NCBI GenBank assembly: GCA_964358485.1
Contig: CAYHPY010000001.1
Span: 124,001-188,000, forward strand
Length of the DNA stretch: 64,000 nucleotides
Direction: 5' to 3'
Source: CAYHPY01 sp964358485
GTDB taxonomy: Bacteria; Elusimicrobiota; Elusimicrobia; UBA1565; UBA9628
In this document: piece after piece, positions 1 to 7,661 of the stretch
How positions within the stretch are numbered: position 1 is the stretch's first letter
How the letters are laid out: every line of letters starts with the position of its first letter
Translations under genes and position numbers: made by a program
Notes under the pieces: generated by a model
Told to the model about the DNA's origin: nothing
Databases searched by the model: none
The model's input: the letters and a program-made list of their open reading frames with translations, nothing else

Positions 1-1
1 A

Positions 2-499
2 TTGGTGCAGGATCCGGAGTCTGTGAGGGACAATCCGAGACTTGAGGAGTATGCCGAATTCATTAAAAGCGCTGAGGTTTTGGAAAAGATTGTTTCCGAT
101 GCTTACACGCAGAATTATCCGACGGGGGCGGCGACATTCCCTACCCTGAAATCCATCCAGAGGGAACGGATCAGCCAGGCCCGAATTTTAATAGGAGAGA
201 GCGCGTACGAGAAAATCGGTGAATTGAAGCTTCGAGGCTTGCAAGCCGGCATGAAGGAATTGGAGGCCGAAGAGAGCCGAGTTTCGGCCAGGATGCTAAA
301 ATTCATGAATGACGAATACCCAGCGATTCAAATGGAGGGGCGAAGGCGATTGGCCGCCCTGTATATCGTGAAGGCGCGGCTTGAGCCGGAATGGTATAAA
401 CGGGATGGGTATTTAAATTCCGCCAAAGACTTGGTTTCCGATGAAAAATCTTTGCGCCTGATTGCGAGCTTGCGCACGGAGCCGCCCGAGGACGAATAA
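2..499 (+). CDS. Hypothetical protein, 5' end outside window
   Basis: An open frame runs from the left edge to a TAA whose last base is the A of the next gene's ATG, so the two are translationally coupled. The visible 165 residues are charged and probably helical (EELKLRGLQAGMKELEAEE region), with no signal peptide or catalytic motif visible. The true start is probably upstream of the window, because TTG at position 2 is only the first usable codon. A 5'-truncated, almost identical copy lies at 1228-1592. Function is not recognised. Its pairing with a lipoprotein gene is repeated in the second cassette. Confidence 0.6.
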   Translation: MVQDPESVRDNPRLEEYAEFIKSAEVLEKIVSDAYTQNYPTGAATFPTLKSIQRERISQARILIGESAYEKIGELKLRGLQAGMKELEAEESRVSARMLKFMNDEYPAIQMEGRRRLAALYIVKARLEPEWYKRDGYLNSAKDLVSDEKSLRLIASLRTEPPEDE

Positions 500-1026
500 T
501 GAGAAAGACTGTTTTCGCCATTTTTGCCGCCTTTTTCTCGGCCTGCGCCAATAAAACATCCGTTCCCGGCATGGAGTTGGCCGTTTACGAAGACCCATCG
601 GGCCTATTCTCTTGTGAGGGTCCCGCCGATTGGCGCGTTCACGAACATCGAACGCATAAAGGTTTTGTCCAATTTTTCGGCCCGGCGGGAGACGCGCCCT
701 TCGGAGCATCTATCGGCATCCATTACGTCCATCCCGATAATCCCGGTATTTTTACCCCGATCGACAAGTATCCCGCGCTGATGTCATCCGGGGCCGTGCC
801 GCGCGAGCGCCTATGGCGCGGCCAAAAAGTCATCGAGTTCGACTACCTAAAAAAGCCGTTCGAGATCCACGGCAAGGTCGAGCCGGGAATGCGGAAGCAT
901 TTAAGCGTGCTCATCCCCGCCAAGACCGGCTATTTCGTCCTCGACCATTCGGTCAACGAGAAATACCACCACGAGACTAAGCACGTGTTTGAGACCGTGG
1001 TCAACAGCTTTCGCCCGAAAGACTAA
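499..1026 (+). CDS. Small lipoprotein, copy 1
   Basis: This 175-residue protein starts with a lipoprotein signal (MRKTVFAIFAAFFSAC, lipobox FSAC), so it is probably anchored in the envelope. The mature part has the pattern 'DPSGLFSCEGPADWRV ... VLDHSVNE ... VVNSFRPK'. That resembles proteins of the PsbP/DUF1795 fold type, with an early W and a final aromatic SF strand. This fold call is inference. It overlaps the upstream gene by one base. Copy 2 (1592-2116) is nearly identical at both ends but differs in roughly residues 48-92. No enzyme motif is visible. Confidence 0.8.
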   Translation: MRKTVFAIFAAFFSACANKTSVPGMELAVYEDPSGLFSCEGPADWRVHEHRTHKGFVQFFGPAGDAPFGASIGIHYVHPDNPGIFTPIDKYPALMSSGAVPRERLWRGQKVIEFDYLKKPFEIHGKVEPGMRKHLSVLIPAKTGYFVLDHSVNEKYHHETKHVFETVVNSFRPKD

Positions 1027-1044
1027 ATTCAGCGTTTCGACTTG

Positions 1045-1197
1045 CCGCGGCGCCGTTTTTCCGGGGCTCTTGAGGCGCCCAGTGCATCCTGGAGCCGCCG
1101 CCGCCGTATCCTCGGCCTCGACCACAGCGCGTCTTCGGCCCCGGAAGGCGGCCTGCAGGCGCCGGAGCAATGGGGGCGCGGAATTAGGGAAAGCTTA
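1045..1197 (-). pseudogene. Remnant of a SEC-C protein gene (copy of 2113-3180)
   Basis: This stretch contains three separated pieces that match the intact SEC-C gene downstream. About 35 nt match its 3' end (near 2136-2172). About 90 nt match its middle (around 2456-2545, including the segment coding for the LLRRLQAAFRGRRRAVV region). A short piece matches the sequence just upstream of its start (around 3217-3232). Everything between has been deleted, so it cannot encode the protein. It marks the decayed end of the first cassette of a tandem duplication. Confidence 0.75.
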
Positions 1198-1205
1198 AGT
1201 AGGGC

Positions 1206-1226
1206 GGTGCCAGGTATCCACTTTCT
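1206..1226 (+). repeat. REP-like arm, GGTGCCAGGTATCC family
   Basis: Contains GGTGCCAGGTATCCACTTTC, also present at 3236 and as a complete inverted pair at 12155-12219. It lies exactly at the junction of the two units of tandem duplication I. Confidence 0.85.
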
Positions 1227-1227
1227 G

Positions 1228-1592
1228 CATTCCCTACCCTGAAATCCATCCAGAGGGAACGGATCAGCCAGGCCCGAATTTTAATAGGAGAGAGCGCGTA
1301 CGAGAAAATCGGTGAATTGAAGCTTCGAGGCTTGCAAGCCGGCATGAAGGAATTGGAGGCCGAAGAGAGCCGAGTTTCGGCCAGGATGCTAAAATTCATG
1401 AATGACGAATACCCAGCGATTCAAATGGAGGGGCGAAGGCGATTGGCCGCCCTGTATATCGTGAAGGCGCGGCTTGAGCCGGAATGGTATAAACGGGATG
1501 GGTATTTAAATTCCGCCAAAGACTTGGTTTCCGATGAAAAATCTTTGCGCCTGATTGCGAGCTTGCGCACGGAGCCGCCCGAGGACGAATAA
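1228..1592 (+). pseudogene. 5'-truncated copy of the first hypothetical gene
   Basis: The sequence is almost identical to 135-499 and ends with the same TAA overlapping the next ATG by one base. The first 40-odd codons, the original start and any promoter are missing, replaced by the palindromic repeat. The frame stays open. A TTG at 1317 could start a 91-residue product, but no ribosome binding site is evident there. I call it a truncated gene that may still be read through to couple translation of the lipoprotein. Confidence 0.7.
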
Positions 1593-2116
1593 TGAGAAAG
1601 ACTGTTTTCGCCATTTTTGCCGCCTTTTTCTCGGCCTGCGCCAATAAAACATCCGTTCCCGGCATGGAGTTGGCCGTTTACGAAGACCCTTCGGGCCTAT
1701 TCTCTTGCGAGGGACCCGCGGATTGGCGGGTTTATGAGCACAAAGGCGATAAAGGCCATGTCCAATTTTTCGGACCGGCGGGAAACTCGCCCTTCGGAGC
1801 CTCCATCGGCATACATCACTTGCACCCCAGCGAAGCCTGGTTTGTCCCGATCGACAAGTATCCCGCGCTGATGTCGTCGCGGGCCATTCCTAGGGAGCGC
1901 ATGTGGCGCGGCCAAAAAGTCATCGAGTTCGATTACCTAAAAAAGCCGTTCGAGATCCACGGCAAGGTCGAACCGGGAATGCGGAAGCATTTAAGCGTGC
2001 TCATCCCCGCCAAGACCGGCTATTTCGTCCTCGACCATTCGGTCAACGAGAAACACCACCACGAGACGACGCAGGTATTCGACGCCGTCGTCAACAGCTT
2101 CCGTCCCAAGGATTAA
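1592..2116 (+). CDS. Small lipoprotein, copy 2
   Basis: This 174-residue paralogue of the lipoprotein at 499-1026 has the same signal peptide and FSAC lipobox. The N-terminal 45 and C-terminal 70 residues are nearly the same as in copy 1. The central part has changed (for example WRVYEHKGDKGHVQFF against WRVHEHRTHKGFVQFF, and one residue fewer). Its stop codon overlaps the stop of the convergent SEC-C gene by two bases. Function unknown; an envelope lipoprotein by signal. Confidence 0.8.
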   Translation: MRKTVFAIFAAFFSACANKTSVPGMELAVYEDPSGLFSCEGPADWRVYEHKGDKGHVQFFGPAGNSPFGASIGIHHLHPSEAWFVPIDKYPALMSSRAIPRERMWRGQKVIEFDYLKKPFEIHGKVEPGMRKHLSVLIPAKTGYFVLDHSVNEKHHHETTQVFDAVVNSFRPKD

Positions 2117-3180
2117 GTGCCGCGCCGCGGACCCCCGCGGCGCCGTTTTTTCGGGGCTTTGGAGGCGCCCAACGCTTCCACGAGGCGCCGAGCCCGGTCC
2201 GCCAACTCCGCCGGGACCGGCAGGCCCAGGGCTTCCCGCATCCAGATGATGGAGGGGATGTTCAACGAGCCCGATAGTGCGTCGGGGGCGCGCGCGAGCG
2301 AGGACTCGTATTCCTTGAGCAGGTCGGCGAGAAACCTCCTCCCTTCTGAGTTGCCGGCGGCTTGGCGGGGGGTCCGGCCTCCCAAAGCGGGCACGGGTTC
2401 GTCCGGCCAGCGCCTTTCCCTTTCCTGGAGGGCTCCCGCCAGGGCGCTTCGGGGATCCGCCGCCGCCGTATCCTCGGCCTTGACCACAGCGCGTCTTCGG
2501 CCCCGGAAGGCGGCCTGCAGGCGCCGGAGCAATGGCGGCGCGGAATTGAGGAACGCCTGCCATGAAAGGCCGGGCTCATGGACCTTGGCCATGCGGTAGG
2601 CGCCCTCTACCTCAAACTTGAGTTCCAAGCGCTCCAGAGGGGAGAACACGACGGCTTCGCCCCAGGCTTCCGCGGGTCCGCCCTGGCGCCTCAGGCGCAT
2701 CCCCAAGACGTCCCAAACCGCCGCTTGGCGCGAGGACGACACGTCGGCCACATCGAACTTCTCGCCGGAGAAGAGATCCTGGACGGCCAGGCCCGTCCCG
2801 GGACGGACCTCAAGCACCTCGACGATCGTGACGGCCGTGGACTTATGCTTGGCCAACTCGGAGCGGTCGGAAGCGCTCAAGTCCTCGGCGCGCTCGGCCT
2901 CGAAGCGCTCCAGCAAGGTCCGTCCGCCCCGGCGGCGGCCGGTGATCAGCCAGTCCAAAAATAAGCCGAAACGGGGTCCCTCCTTGACCGGGCCGGCCTC
3001 TCCGTGTTCCTCCCAGGCGGCCTGCAGTTCGGCCTTGCCTGCCGCCTCGAGCGCGAAGGCGGCGATCTCCTCGGTGAGGGACGTGAGGCGCGGCGTCGGG
3101 GCGCCGTCTTTCAGGCAGCAATTCTTATATTTCTTCCCGGAGCCGCAGGGGCAAGGCTGGTTTCGTCCGATTCTGCCCAT
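2113..3180 (-). CDS. SEC-C motif protein
   Basis: The 355-residue product begins MGRIGRNQPCPCGSGKKYK, a classic N-terminal SEC-C zinc-binding motif (CPCGSGKKYKNCC). In other proteins this motif binds zinc and mediates protein interaction, for example in the SecA tail. I chose this ATG because the frame upstream of it is only translated palindromic repeat, and because a TATTCT box ends 3 nt before it. The rest (residues 40-355) is not recognised. It has a Val-rich segment around residues 115-140 and a basic tail. A heavily deleted copy lies at 1045-1197. No partner gene suggests a role. Confidence 0.85.
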   Translation of the reverse strand: MGRIGRNQPCPCGSGKKYKNCCLKDGAPTPRLTSLTEEIAAFALEAAGKAELQAAWEEHGEAGPVKEGPRFGLFLDWLITGRRRGGRTLLERFEAERAEDLSASDRSELAKHKSTAVTIVEVLEVRPGTGLAVQDLFSGEKFDVADVSSSRQAAVWDVLGMRLRRQGGPAEAWGEAVVFSPLERLELKFEVEGAYRMAKVHEPGLSWQAFLNSAPPLLRRLQAAFRGRRRAVVKAEDTAAADPRSALAGALQERERRWPDEPVPALGGRTPRQAAGNSEGRRFLADLLKEYESSLARAPDALSGSLNIPSIIWMREALGLPVPAELADRARRLVEALGASKAPKKRRRGGPRRGT

Positions 3181-3235
3181 ATATAAGAATAGGCTATCAA
3201 TCTCAGAGGCGACCAAGGGAAAGCTTAAGTGGGGC

Positions 3236-3273
3236 GGTGCCAGGTATCCACTTTCTGCACTTTCCCCCGGGCC
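3236..3273 (+). repeat. REP-like arm, GGTGCCAGGTATCC family
   Basis: Same 21-base arm as at 1206, followed by CTTTCCCCCGGGCC. That extension matches, in reverse complement, the inner half of the complete element at 12155-12219. It lies between two minus-strand genes. Confidence 0.85.
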
Positions 3274-3277
3274 GATC

Positions 3278-4267
3278 CTACCGCGCCAAATCGTCAAAGG
3301 CGGCTTGCGCGCGGCCATTGACGTAGTCCAGTTCCTTCTGCTCCACCCCCTCCATTTTCGCGACGGCTTCCATGAGTTGGGAGAGGTTGAAACGCATTAG
3401 AACGCAGGCCTCCCCGCTTTCCAGCTTCCAGGTCGCGCTTGGAGGGGTCTCCTGGAGAGCGGCGTCCAACGGCTTGCGCCAGGCCTTCATGGCCCAGGGT
3501 CGGGGACTTTCAGAGGCTATTTTCATTTCCTCGGGAGTCGGCGCGGGCATGTAGGGAGGGGACATCCAAGAGGCGGCGGCGATATGCGCTCTCGCGAGCT
3601 TTCCGATTTCATCGCGAGCCATTTCCCGCCCATCGCGCCACGTCGCGGAGCTCGAGACGCTGCCAAAGCCGACTCCCTCGAAAAAGCGGCCTTCGGCTGT
3701 TTTGACGGCAGCCGAACCCCGTTGCGCCCAGGCCGGCTCGGGACCTAATTGGACGGCGGAAGAATCAAAAGCGATGAGGGCGTTATGGCGGTAGTATTGT
3801 TCGATCTTGTGGTCCAGGTTTCCCTGGGCCAGCACCGTTTTCACCGCTTCAGTGAGGGGAATCCGGACCAGGATGGATGGAGTTCCGGCAGGGGACTTCC
3901 ACCGGGTCGTGGGGGGAGTTTTCTTGGCCAGGAGGAAAAGAGGGTCTTGCCAGCGAGGAGGTTTTCGCGGGATCCACTGCTCTTGGTCCTCATTAGGAAG
4001 ATTGCCTGCGGTCGTAGACTCCATGTAAATGCGGGCCATGGTGTCGAAATGTTTTTTCGCCAAATCGTAGGCGGCCAAGCGGGCGGCTTCTTCGGTTTTA
4101 CCGACGCCCTCGAAATGATCGCCTTCGGCCGTTTTGACGGCCGCCGTGCCCCGCTGGACCCAGGCGGGCACGGTTTCCGCCTCCCGTGCCCGGGGGCCCG
4201 CGCATGCCATGAGCGACAAAAAAATGGGCGGGGACAGAACTCTAAAGAAATCAATTCGGCGGTTCAT
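3278..4267 (-). CDS. LPP20-like lipoprotein with internal duplication
   Basis: The 329-residue lipoprotein has signal MNRRIDFFRVLSPPIFLSLMAC with lipobox LMAC. The mature protein carries the same block twice: PAWVQRGTAAVKTAEGDHFE near residue 34 and PAWAQRGSAAVKTAEGRFFE near residue 179. In each, the block is followed by the ExAxxxA helix typical of LPP20/FlgP-like outer-membrane lipoproteins ('P.W....G...G.G....A...A...A'). Family assignment is inference from that pattern. A TACAAT box lies 8 nt upstream of the ATG, so the transcript is probably almost leaderless. It is divergent from the GNAT gene. Confidence 0.75.
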   Translation of the reverse strand: MNRRIDFFRVLSPPIFLSLMACAGPRAREAETVPAWVQRGTAAVKTAEGDHFEGVGKTEEAARLAAYDLAKKHFDTMARIYMESTTAGNLPNEDQEQWIPRKPPRWQDPLFLLAKKTPPTTRWKSPAGTPSILVRIPLTEAVKTVLAQGNLDHKIEQYYRHNALIAFDSSAVQLGPEPAWAQRGSAAVKTAEGRFFEGVGFGSVSSSATWRDGREMARDEIGKLARAHIAAASWMSPPYMPAPTPEEMKIASESPRPWAMKAWRKPLDAALQETPPSATWKLESGEACVLMRFNLSQLMEAVAKMEGVEQKELDYVNGRAQAAFDDLAR

Positions 4268-4275
4268 CGGGTCTC

Positions 4276-4281
4276 ATTGTA
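4276..4281 (-). promoter_or_regulatory. -10 box TACAAT of the LPP20-like gene
   Basis: TACAAT (minus strand) with 8 nt to the ATG at 4267. No ribosome binding site fits in between. Confidence 0.6.
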
Positions 4282-4448
4282 GCAGACGGCGGCCGCCGGG
4301 ACCGGCAGGCCCAGTACCCCCGCGCCCCCTTACGGATCGATAGCTTATTTACAATCAATCCCAGAGGGACCCAAGGGGATGCCCAACCGCAGGCCCAAAC
4401 TCCCGGGGCGGGGTTTCCCGAGGGCGACGCCCCCCGCCGGTTTCTTGC

Positions 4449-4454
4449 TACCAT
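4449..4454 (+). promoter_or_regulatory. -10 box TACCAT of the GNAT gene
   Basis: TACCAT with 6 nt to the ATG at 4461, part of the genome's short-leader pattern. Confidence 0.5.
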
Positions 4455-4460
4455 TCGCTC

Positions 4461-5009
4461 ATGAAGACCGAAGTCCGGCGCCTGAATCCCGAGACTCGCT
4501 GGGACTTCATGTCGCTGCGCGCCTACCCGGGCTGCGATTGGTGCTTTTGCGTGGCCTGGCATGTCCCGATCTGGGACGGCTGGAAGGAGCGGACCGCGGC
4601 GGAGAATCGGGCCCTGCGGGAGAATCTGTTTTCCCTGGGCCGCTACGACGGCTACCTGCTTTATGTGGACGGTCGGCCGTCGGGCTGGTGCCAGGTGGGG
4701 CCCCTGGCCTGGTTTCCCAAAATGGTCGGGCAATTCGGCCTGGAAGGGGAGCCCGAACAGACTCCGGTGGTGGGCTGCCTGGAAATCATCCCGGAGTATC
4801 GAAAACGGGGCTTGAGCCGGGTTCTCTTGGACGCGGCGCTCGCGGACTTGGGCCGCTCCGGCGTCCGGCGGGTCCTGGCCATTCCCCGGGCCGGCCGGCA
4901 CGAGGACGGAAAGGTTTGGACGGGGCCCATGGCGCTGTTTGAGTCGAGGGGTTTCAAGCCCCTGCGCGAGGCGGGGGAGCGGGTGGTGATGGAGTTCCTC
5001 GTTCCCTAG
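4461..5009 (+). CDS. GNAT family N-acetyltransferase
   Basis: The 182-residue product shows the GNAT core. The motif-A-like segment VVGCLEIIPEYRKRGLSRVLL (residues ~102-123) has the RxxGLS acetyl-CoA loop. It is followed by the C-terminal 'ALFESRGFKPLREAGERVVM' strand-helix typical of the fold. The N-terminus is rich in Cys and Trp (PGCDWCFCVAWH), which is unusual. The substrate cannot be told. The last 38 codons are duplicated at 7504-7618 as part of tandem duplication II. Confidence 0.85.
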   Translation: MKTEVRRLNPETRWDFMSLRAYPGCDWCFCVAWHVPIWDGWKERTAAENRALRENLFSLGRYDGYLLYVDGRPSGWCQVGPLAWFPKMVGQFGLEGEPEQTPVVGCLEIIPEYRKRGLSRVLLDAALADLGRSGVRRVLAIPRAGRHEDGKVWTGPMALFESRGFKPLREAGERVVMEFLVP

Positions 5010-5052
5010 ATTCCCCCTGCCCTGGCGTGTTCGGGGCGGAGGTGTTATCCTT

Positions 5053-5907
5053 ATGAGGATGCCAAAAAGGGGCCTTTGGGCGTTGGCGCTTTTATTCCTC
5101 CTTCCGGGAGCATGGGCGGCTCCACCCACCGATGAGGAGCTTGAGGCCGAGGACCGCAAGGAATTGGTCACGCCGGCGCCTCCGGATTTTAAGCCCGAGG
5201 ACCAGGGAAAGAAGTTGAAGTTGACTCTTATTCCCCGGGACGCCGAAATCCACAGGGGGGAGGCCTTTTGGTTTCGCCTCGAAGTTCAAAACATTGGACG
5301 GACCCCTGTCCCTTTGAATGCGGAATGGTCATTTTTCAAGATCGGGTACGGTGAAGCGCTGGAATATCGATTCCTGGTGACTCCTCCCAAGGGAGTTGAG
5401 AGGGAGGAGCCGGTCAATTTTTTCCCCACAATGGGGTATCGGTATTTTTCCCCAATCGTTCCCGGTGGCGATAAAATGTCTCCGGAGGAAAGGGCAGAGG
5501 CCTCTCGCCGTATTGAGGCGGAAATGCCATACAAGCGAGCCCGGGGATTCGGGCTTCGGATGCACTTGGCCCCAGGGGAGACTCTCCGCACCCGCCCCTG
5601 GAAGCATCTGGAGCTAATCCAGGCATACAAGCGGTTGCGGCAGGGAGAAGATCCGTTTCCCCCTGTTCCCGGGGAATTTCGGGAAGTGGATTTCCACTCC
5701 ATGGAATTCGATAAAGTCGGAACCTATCGAATTCGAATAGTTTTCACGGCTGATCCCTGGCTCAAGGCTCCGGATGGGGAAGAGATTGAGGAGGGCATCC
5801 GGCTTGGCCTTAGTCGGGAGTGGCAGATGGAGCAGTATAAGGCAAGACTTCGGGAATCCCTTGGCCGTTTCGAGTCGAACGTCGTTGAGGTTGAAGTCGT
5901 TCCGTGA
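5053..5907 (+). CDS. Secreted beta-sandwich-like protein A1 (module 1)
   Basis: The 284-residue protein has a Sec signal (MPKRGLWALALLFLLPGAWA, cut after AWA). The second ATG (5059) is also a possible start, with a TATCCT box 7 nt before it. The mature part has 'FWFRLEVQNIGRTPVPL ... FFKIGYGEALEYRFLVTPP' near residues 75-115. It also has a C-terminal 'VGTYRIRIVF ... SNVVEVEVVP' strand pair. Alternating hydrophobic strands suggest an Ig-like or BsuPI-like beta-sandwich, which is inference. The stop overlaps the B1 start by GTGA. A paralogue lies at 7662 and a distant one at 43678, always directly before an HExxH protein. Confidence 0.8.
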   Translation: MRMPKRGLWALALLFLLPGAWAAPPTDEELEAEDRKELVTPAPPDFKPEDQGKKLKLTLIPRDAEIHRGEAFWFRLEVQNIGRTPVPLNAEWSFFKIGYGEALEYRFLVTPPKGVEREEPVNFFPTMGYRYFSPIVPGGDKMSPEERAEASRRIEAEMPYKRARGFGLRMHLAPGETLRTRPWKHLELIQAYKRLRQGEDPFPPVPGEFREVDFHSMEFDKVGTYRIRIVFTADPWLKAPDGEEIEEGIRLGLSREWQMEQYKARLRESLGRFESNVVEVEVVP

Positions 5908-7436
5908 TCGCGGGCTTGCTGGGTTCCTTCCTGCTGATTTTCTCCGGAGGCTTGGCCATGGCCGCCCCATGTCAGCCCCAAATCCGGGACCGCCTATCTG
6001 CTTGCGAGCCGCCCAAGGCGGAACGCGATCTTCTTTTGGCGGTGGCTCGGAGAGTCGTCGAAGCCCATGGGATGTTTCAGAAATCCTTATCCCGGGAAGC
6101 CGCGTTAAGGAAAATGGCCGCAGGGGGCGAAGATTTGGACCTTCTTGGTCAATGGAAGCTGAGTTTTATCGAAATGGAATGGGAGCGCAAGCGGATGGAG
6201 TTATATTCGGAGCGCGCGCTGTCCGCGGCGCAAAAAATATACGGGATTGTTCCTCCGGTCGTTTCTGGAAACGTCGCCAATGGCCCCATGGCGGGCCATC
6301 CGGTCAGTTGGAGTCCGCAGTTTTTGCGTTCCCGGGAAAACTACCGCCTTGGGGTTCGACCCGACGGCTCGGATTATTATATGGAAACAGTCTTTGATCC
6401 CGGAGATGGTGGAATAACGGATGAGGACGGCCGGGTTAATATTGGCATCGGATCGTTTTATTTGGCAGCCGCGATGGGGGATACCCTCTTTTTGGCCTTG
6501 ACGGTACACCACGAAGGGTTTCACTTCTGGGAGCTATTGACTCGAGGTTGGGACACTCATGAGGCCGGGGAAAGTCGCGCATGGGGCGAGACAGTCAAGG
6601 CGGCCGAGGCCATGGGGGCTGGAGAGGATGCGAAAAAGGCTGTCCACCATATCATGGCGGAAGTTGAGGAGGCGGCGCGGCAAGATGAATTGAATCCACC
6701 GTTCCATAGCGAGAAAATTCAGTTCGATGTGGCCTTGGACTACGAAAGAACCCAAATTGATTCCCATATTGCCGCAATGGAGCGAAAGGCATTGGACGCC
6801 CGGCTGGAATCAATGCGGGCCGAAGCCGCGGGGAAATCCGAGGAGGCCAAGAAGGCCGGAATGTTGGCCCGCTTGGAGGAGGAGGCCGCCCGCTGCGGGT
6901 TCAAGTTCCTTCACCCGGGCAATTGGAATCGATACGGGTTCTATGAAGAGGAGGTTCCGGGGAATAAGCACTTGGGGGCGCACTATTATTTCGCCAGAGG
7001 CCTCACTTGGGATGAATTTCGGACGGTCCTATTTCTGGCGAGGGCTTGCCTGGATGAGGGGCTTAATGAGCCCTGCAACGACGGCTTGGACATCATCAAT
7101 CGTCGATGGGGTAAGGACGGCTTTGGGGAAGGGTGGGAACTGGCGGTGGAAGGCGGCCAGGGCGGGCAAAAGGCGTGCCTCGAATACCTTCAGGGACGGA
7201 TCAAACCCCCCATGAACGTTCGCGGCATCGATAAGGCGGCCTCTCGGGCCTGGAAAGACCTCCGAAAGCGATGGAAGCGGGAGGGGGAGGCCGCCATGAG
7301 GCGCCACCGGCAACAGCAGGCGGAGGCCGAACGGCCGCGAAAACGCCGGGATTGGGAGGCTGATGATTCCGACGGGGAGAGCCGCTGCGGCAATGCGAAT
7401 TCCGAAACCGGAATCGTGGGTTGCCGCTCCCGCTGA
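5904..7436 (+). CDS. Secreted HExxH putative metallopeptidase B1 (module 1)
   Basis: The 510-residue exported protein starts from the GTG that overlaps the stop of A1 (GTGA). Its hydrophobic leader is MIAGLLGSFLLIFSGGLAMA. The key motif is LTVHHEGFHFWELL near residue 200. It contains HEGFH, the zinc-binding HExxH of zincin peptidases, followed about 16 residues later by ESRAW, whose Glu could be the third ligand of the gluzincin type. B2 and B3 keep both the HExxH and this Glu-x-Arg. The C-terminal ~200 residues contain a charged helix and a Cys pair (RCGFKFLHPGNW; CNDGLD), and a basic tail. Peptidase activity is inference. Confidence 0.75.
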   Translation: MIAGLLGSFLLIFSGGLAMAAPCQPQIRDRLSACEPPKAERDLLLAVARRVVEAHGMFQKSLSREAALRKMAAGGEDLDLLGQWKLSFIEMEWERKRMELYSERALSAAQKIYGIVPPVVSGNVANGPMAGHPVSWSPQFLRSRENYRLGVRPDGSDYYMETVFDPGDGGITDEDGRVNIGIGSFYLAAAMGDTLFLALTVHHEGFHFWELLTRGWDTHEAGESRAWGETVKAAEAMGAGEDAKKAVHHIMAEVEEAARQDELNPPFHSEKIQFDVALDYERTQIDSHIAAMERKALDARLESMRAEAAGKSEEAKKAGMLARLEEEAARCGFKFLHPGNWNRYGFYEEEVPGNKHLGAHYYFARGLTWDEFRTVLFLARACLDEGLNEPCNDGLDIINRRWGKDGFGEGWELAVEGGQGGQKACLEYLQGRIKPPMNVRGIDKAASRAWKDLRKRWKREGEAAMRRHRQQQAEAERPRKRRDWEADDSDGESRCGNANSETGIVGCRSR

Positions 7437-7459
7437 TCGGGCCGTCCTTTCCTCCCCGG

Positions 7460-7618
7460 TTCTGGCCCTTACTCCTGGCTTTGTCGGCTCCCGCCCGGGC
7501 CGGCCGGCACGAGGACGGGACAGTTTGGACGGGGCCCATGGCGCTGTTTGAGTCGCGGGGTTTCAAGCCCCTGCGCGAGGCGGGGGAGCGGGTGGTGATG
7601 GAGTTCCTCGTTCCCTAG
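7460..7618 (+). pseudogene. In-frame chimera: leader remnant plus GNAT C-terminus
   Basis: The sequence coding LLLALSAPARAG resembles the signal peptide of the gene at 10135. It runs in frame into RHEDGTVWTGPMALFESRGF and the last residues of the GNAT protein. The fusion point is the 11-mer CCCGGGCCGGC at 7494-7504. The promoter and ATG of the 10135-type copy were removed by a further deletion at a CCTCxxCGGTTC repeat. A longer frame starts at 7421, but I see no promoter or ribosome site, so I treat it as debris of the duplication. Confidence 0.7.
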
Positions 7619-7661
7619 ATTCCCCCTGCCCTGGCGTGTTCGGGGCGGAGGTGTTATCCTT

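Larger units (their letters stand above)
135..1227. repeat. Tandem duplication I, unit 1
   Basis: Position 135 (CATTCCCTACCC...) matches position 1228, an offset of 1093 bases. The unit holds most of the first hypothetical gene, lipoprotein copy 1, a heavily deleted SEC-C gene and a palindromic-repeat arm at its end. The junction with unit 2 falls directly after the repeat arm at 1206-1226. Confidence 0.85.
1228..3256. repeat. Tandem duplication I, unit 2
   Basis: Second unit: truncated hypothetical gene, lipoprotein copy 2, intact SEC-C gene on the opposite strand, and again the palindromic-repeat arm (3236-3256). It is longer than unit 1 because unit 1 lost most of its SEC-C gene. Confidence 0.85.
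4885..7493. repeat. Tandem duplication II, unit 1
   Basis: Starts at the 11-base CCCGGGCCGGC inside the GNAT gene. It contains the GNAT 3' end, gene A1, gene B1 and a remnant of the leader of the gene at 10135. The same 11-mer occurs at 7494 (junction) and 10184, the position expected for a microhomology-mediated duplication. Confidence 0.85.

Noticed and set aside
1317..1592. Independent 91-residue gene starting at TTG
   Set aside because: It is an exact internal fragment of the upstream gene without a ribosome site, better described as a truncated copy.
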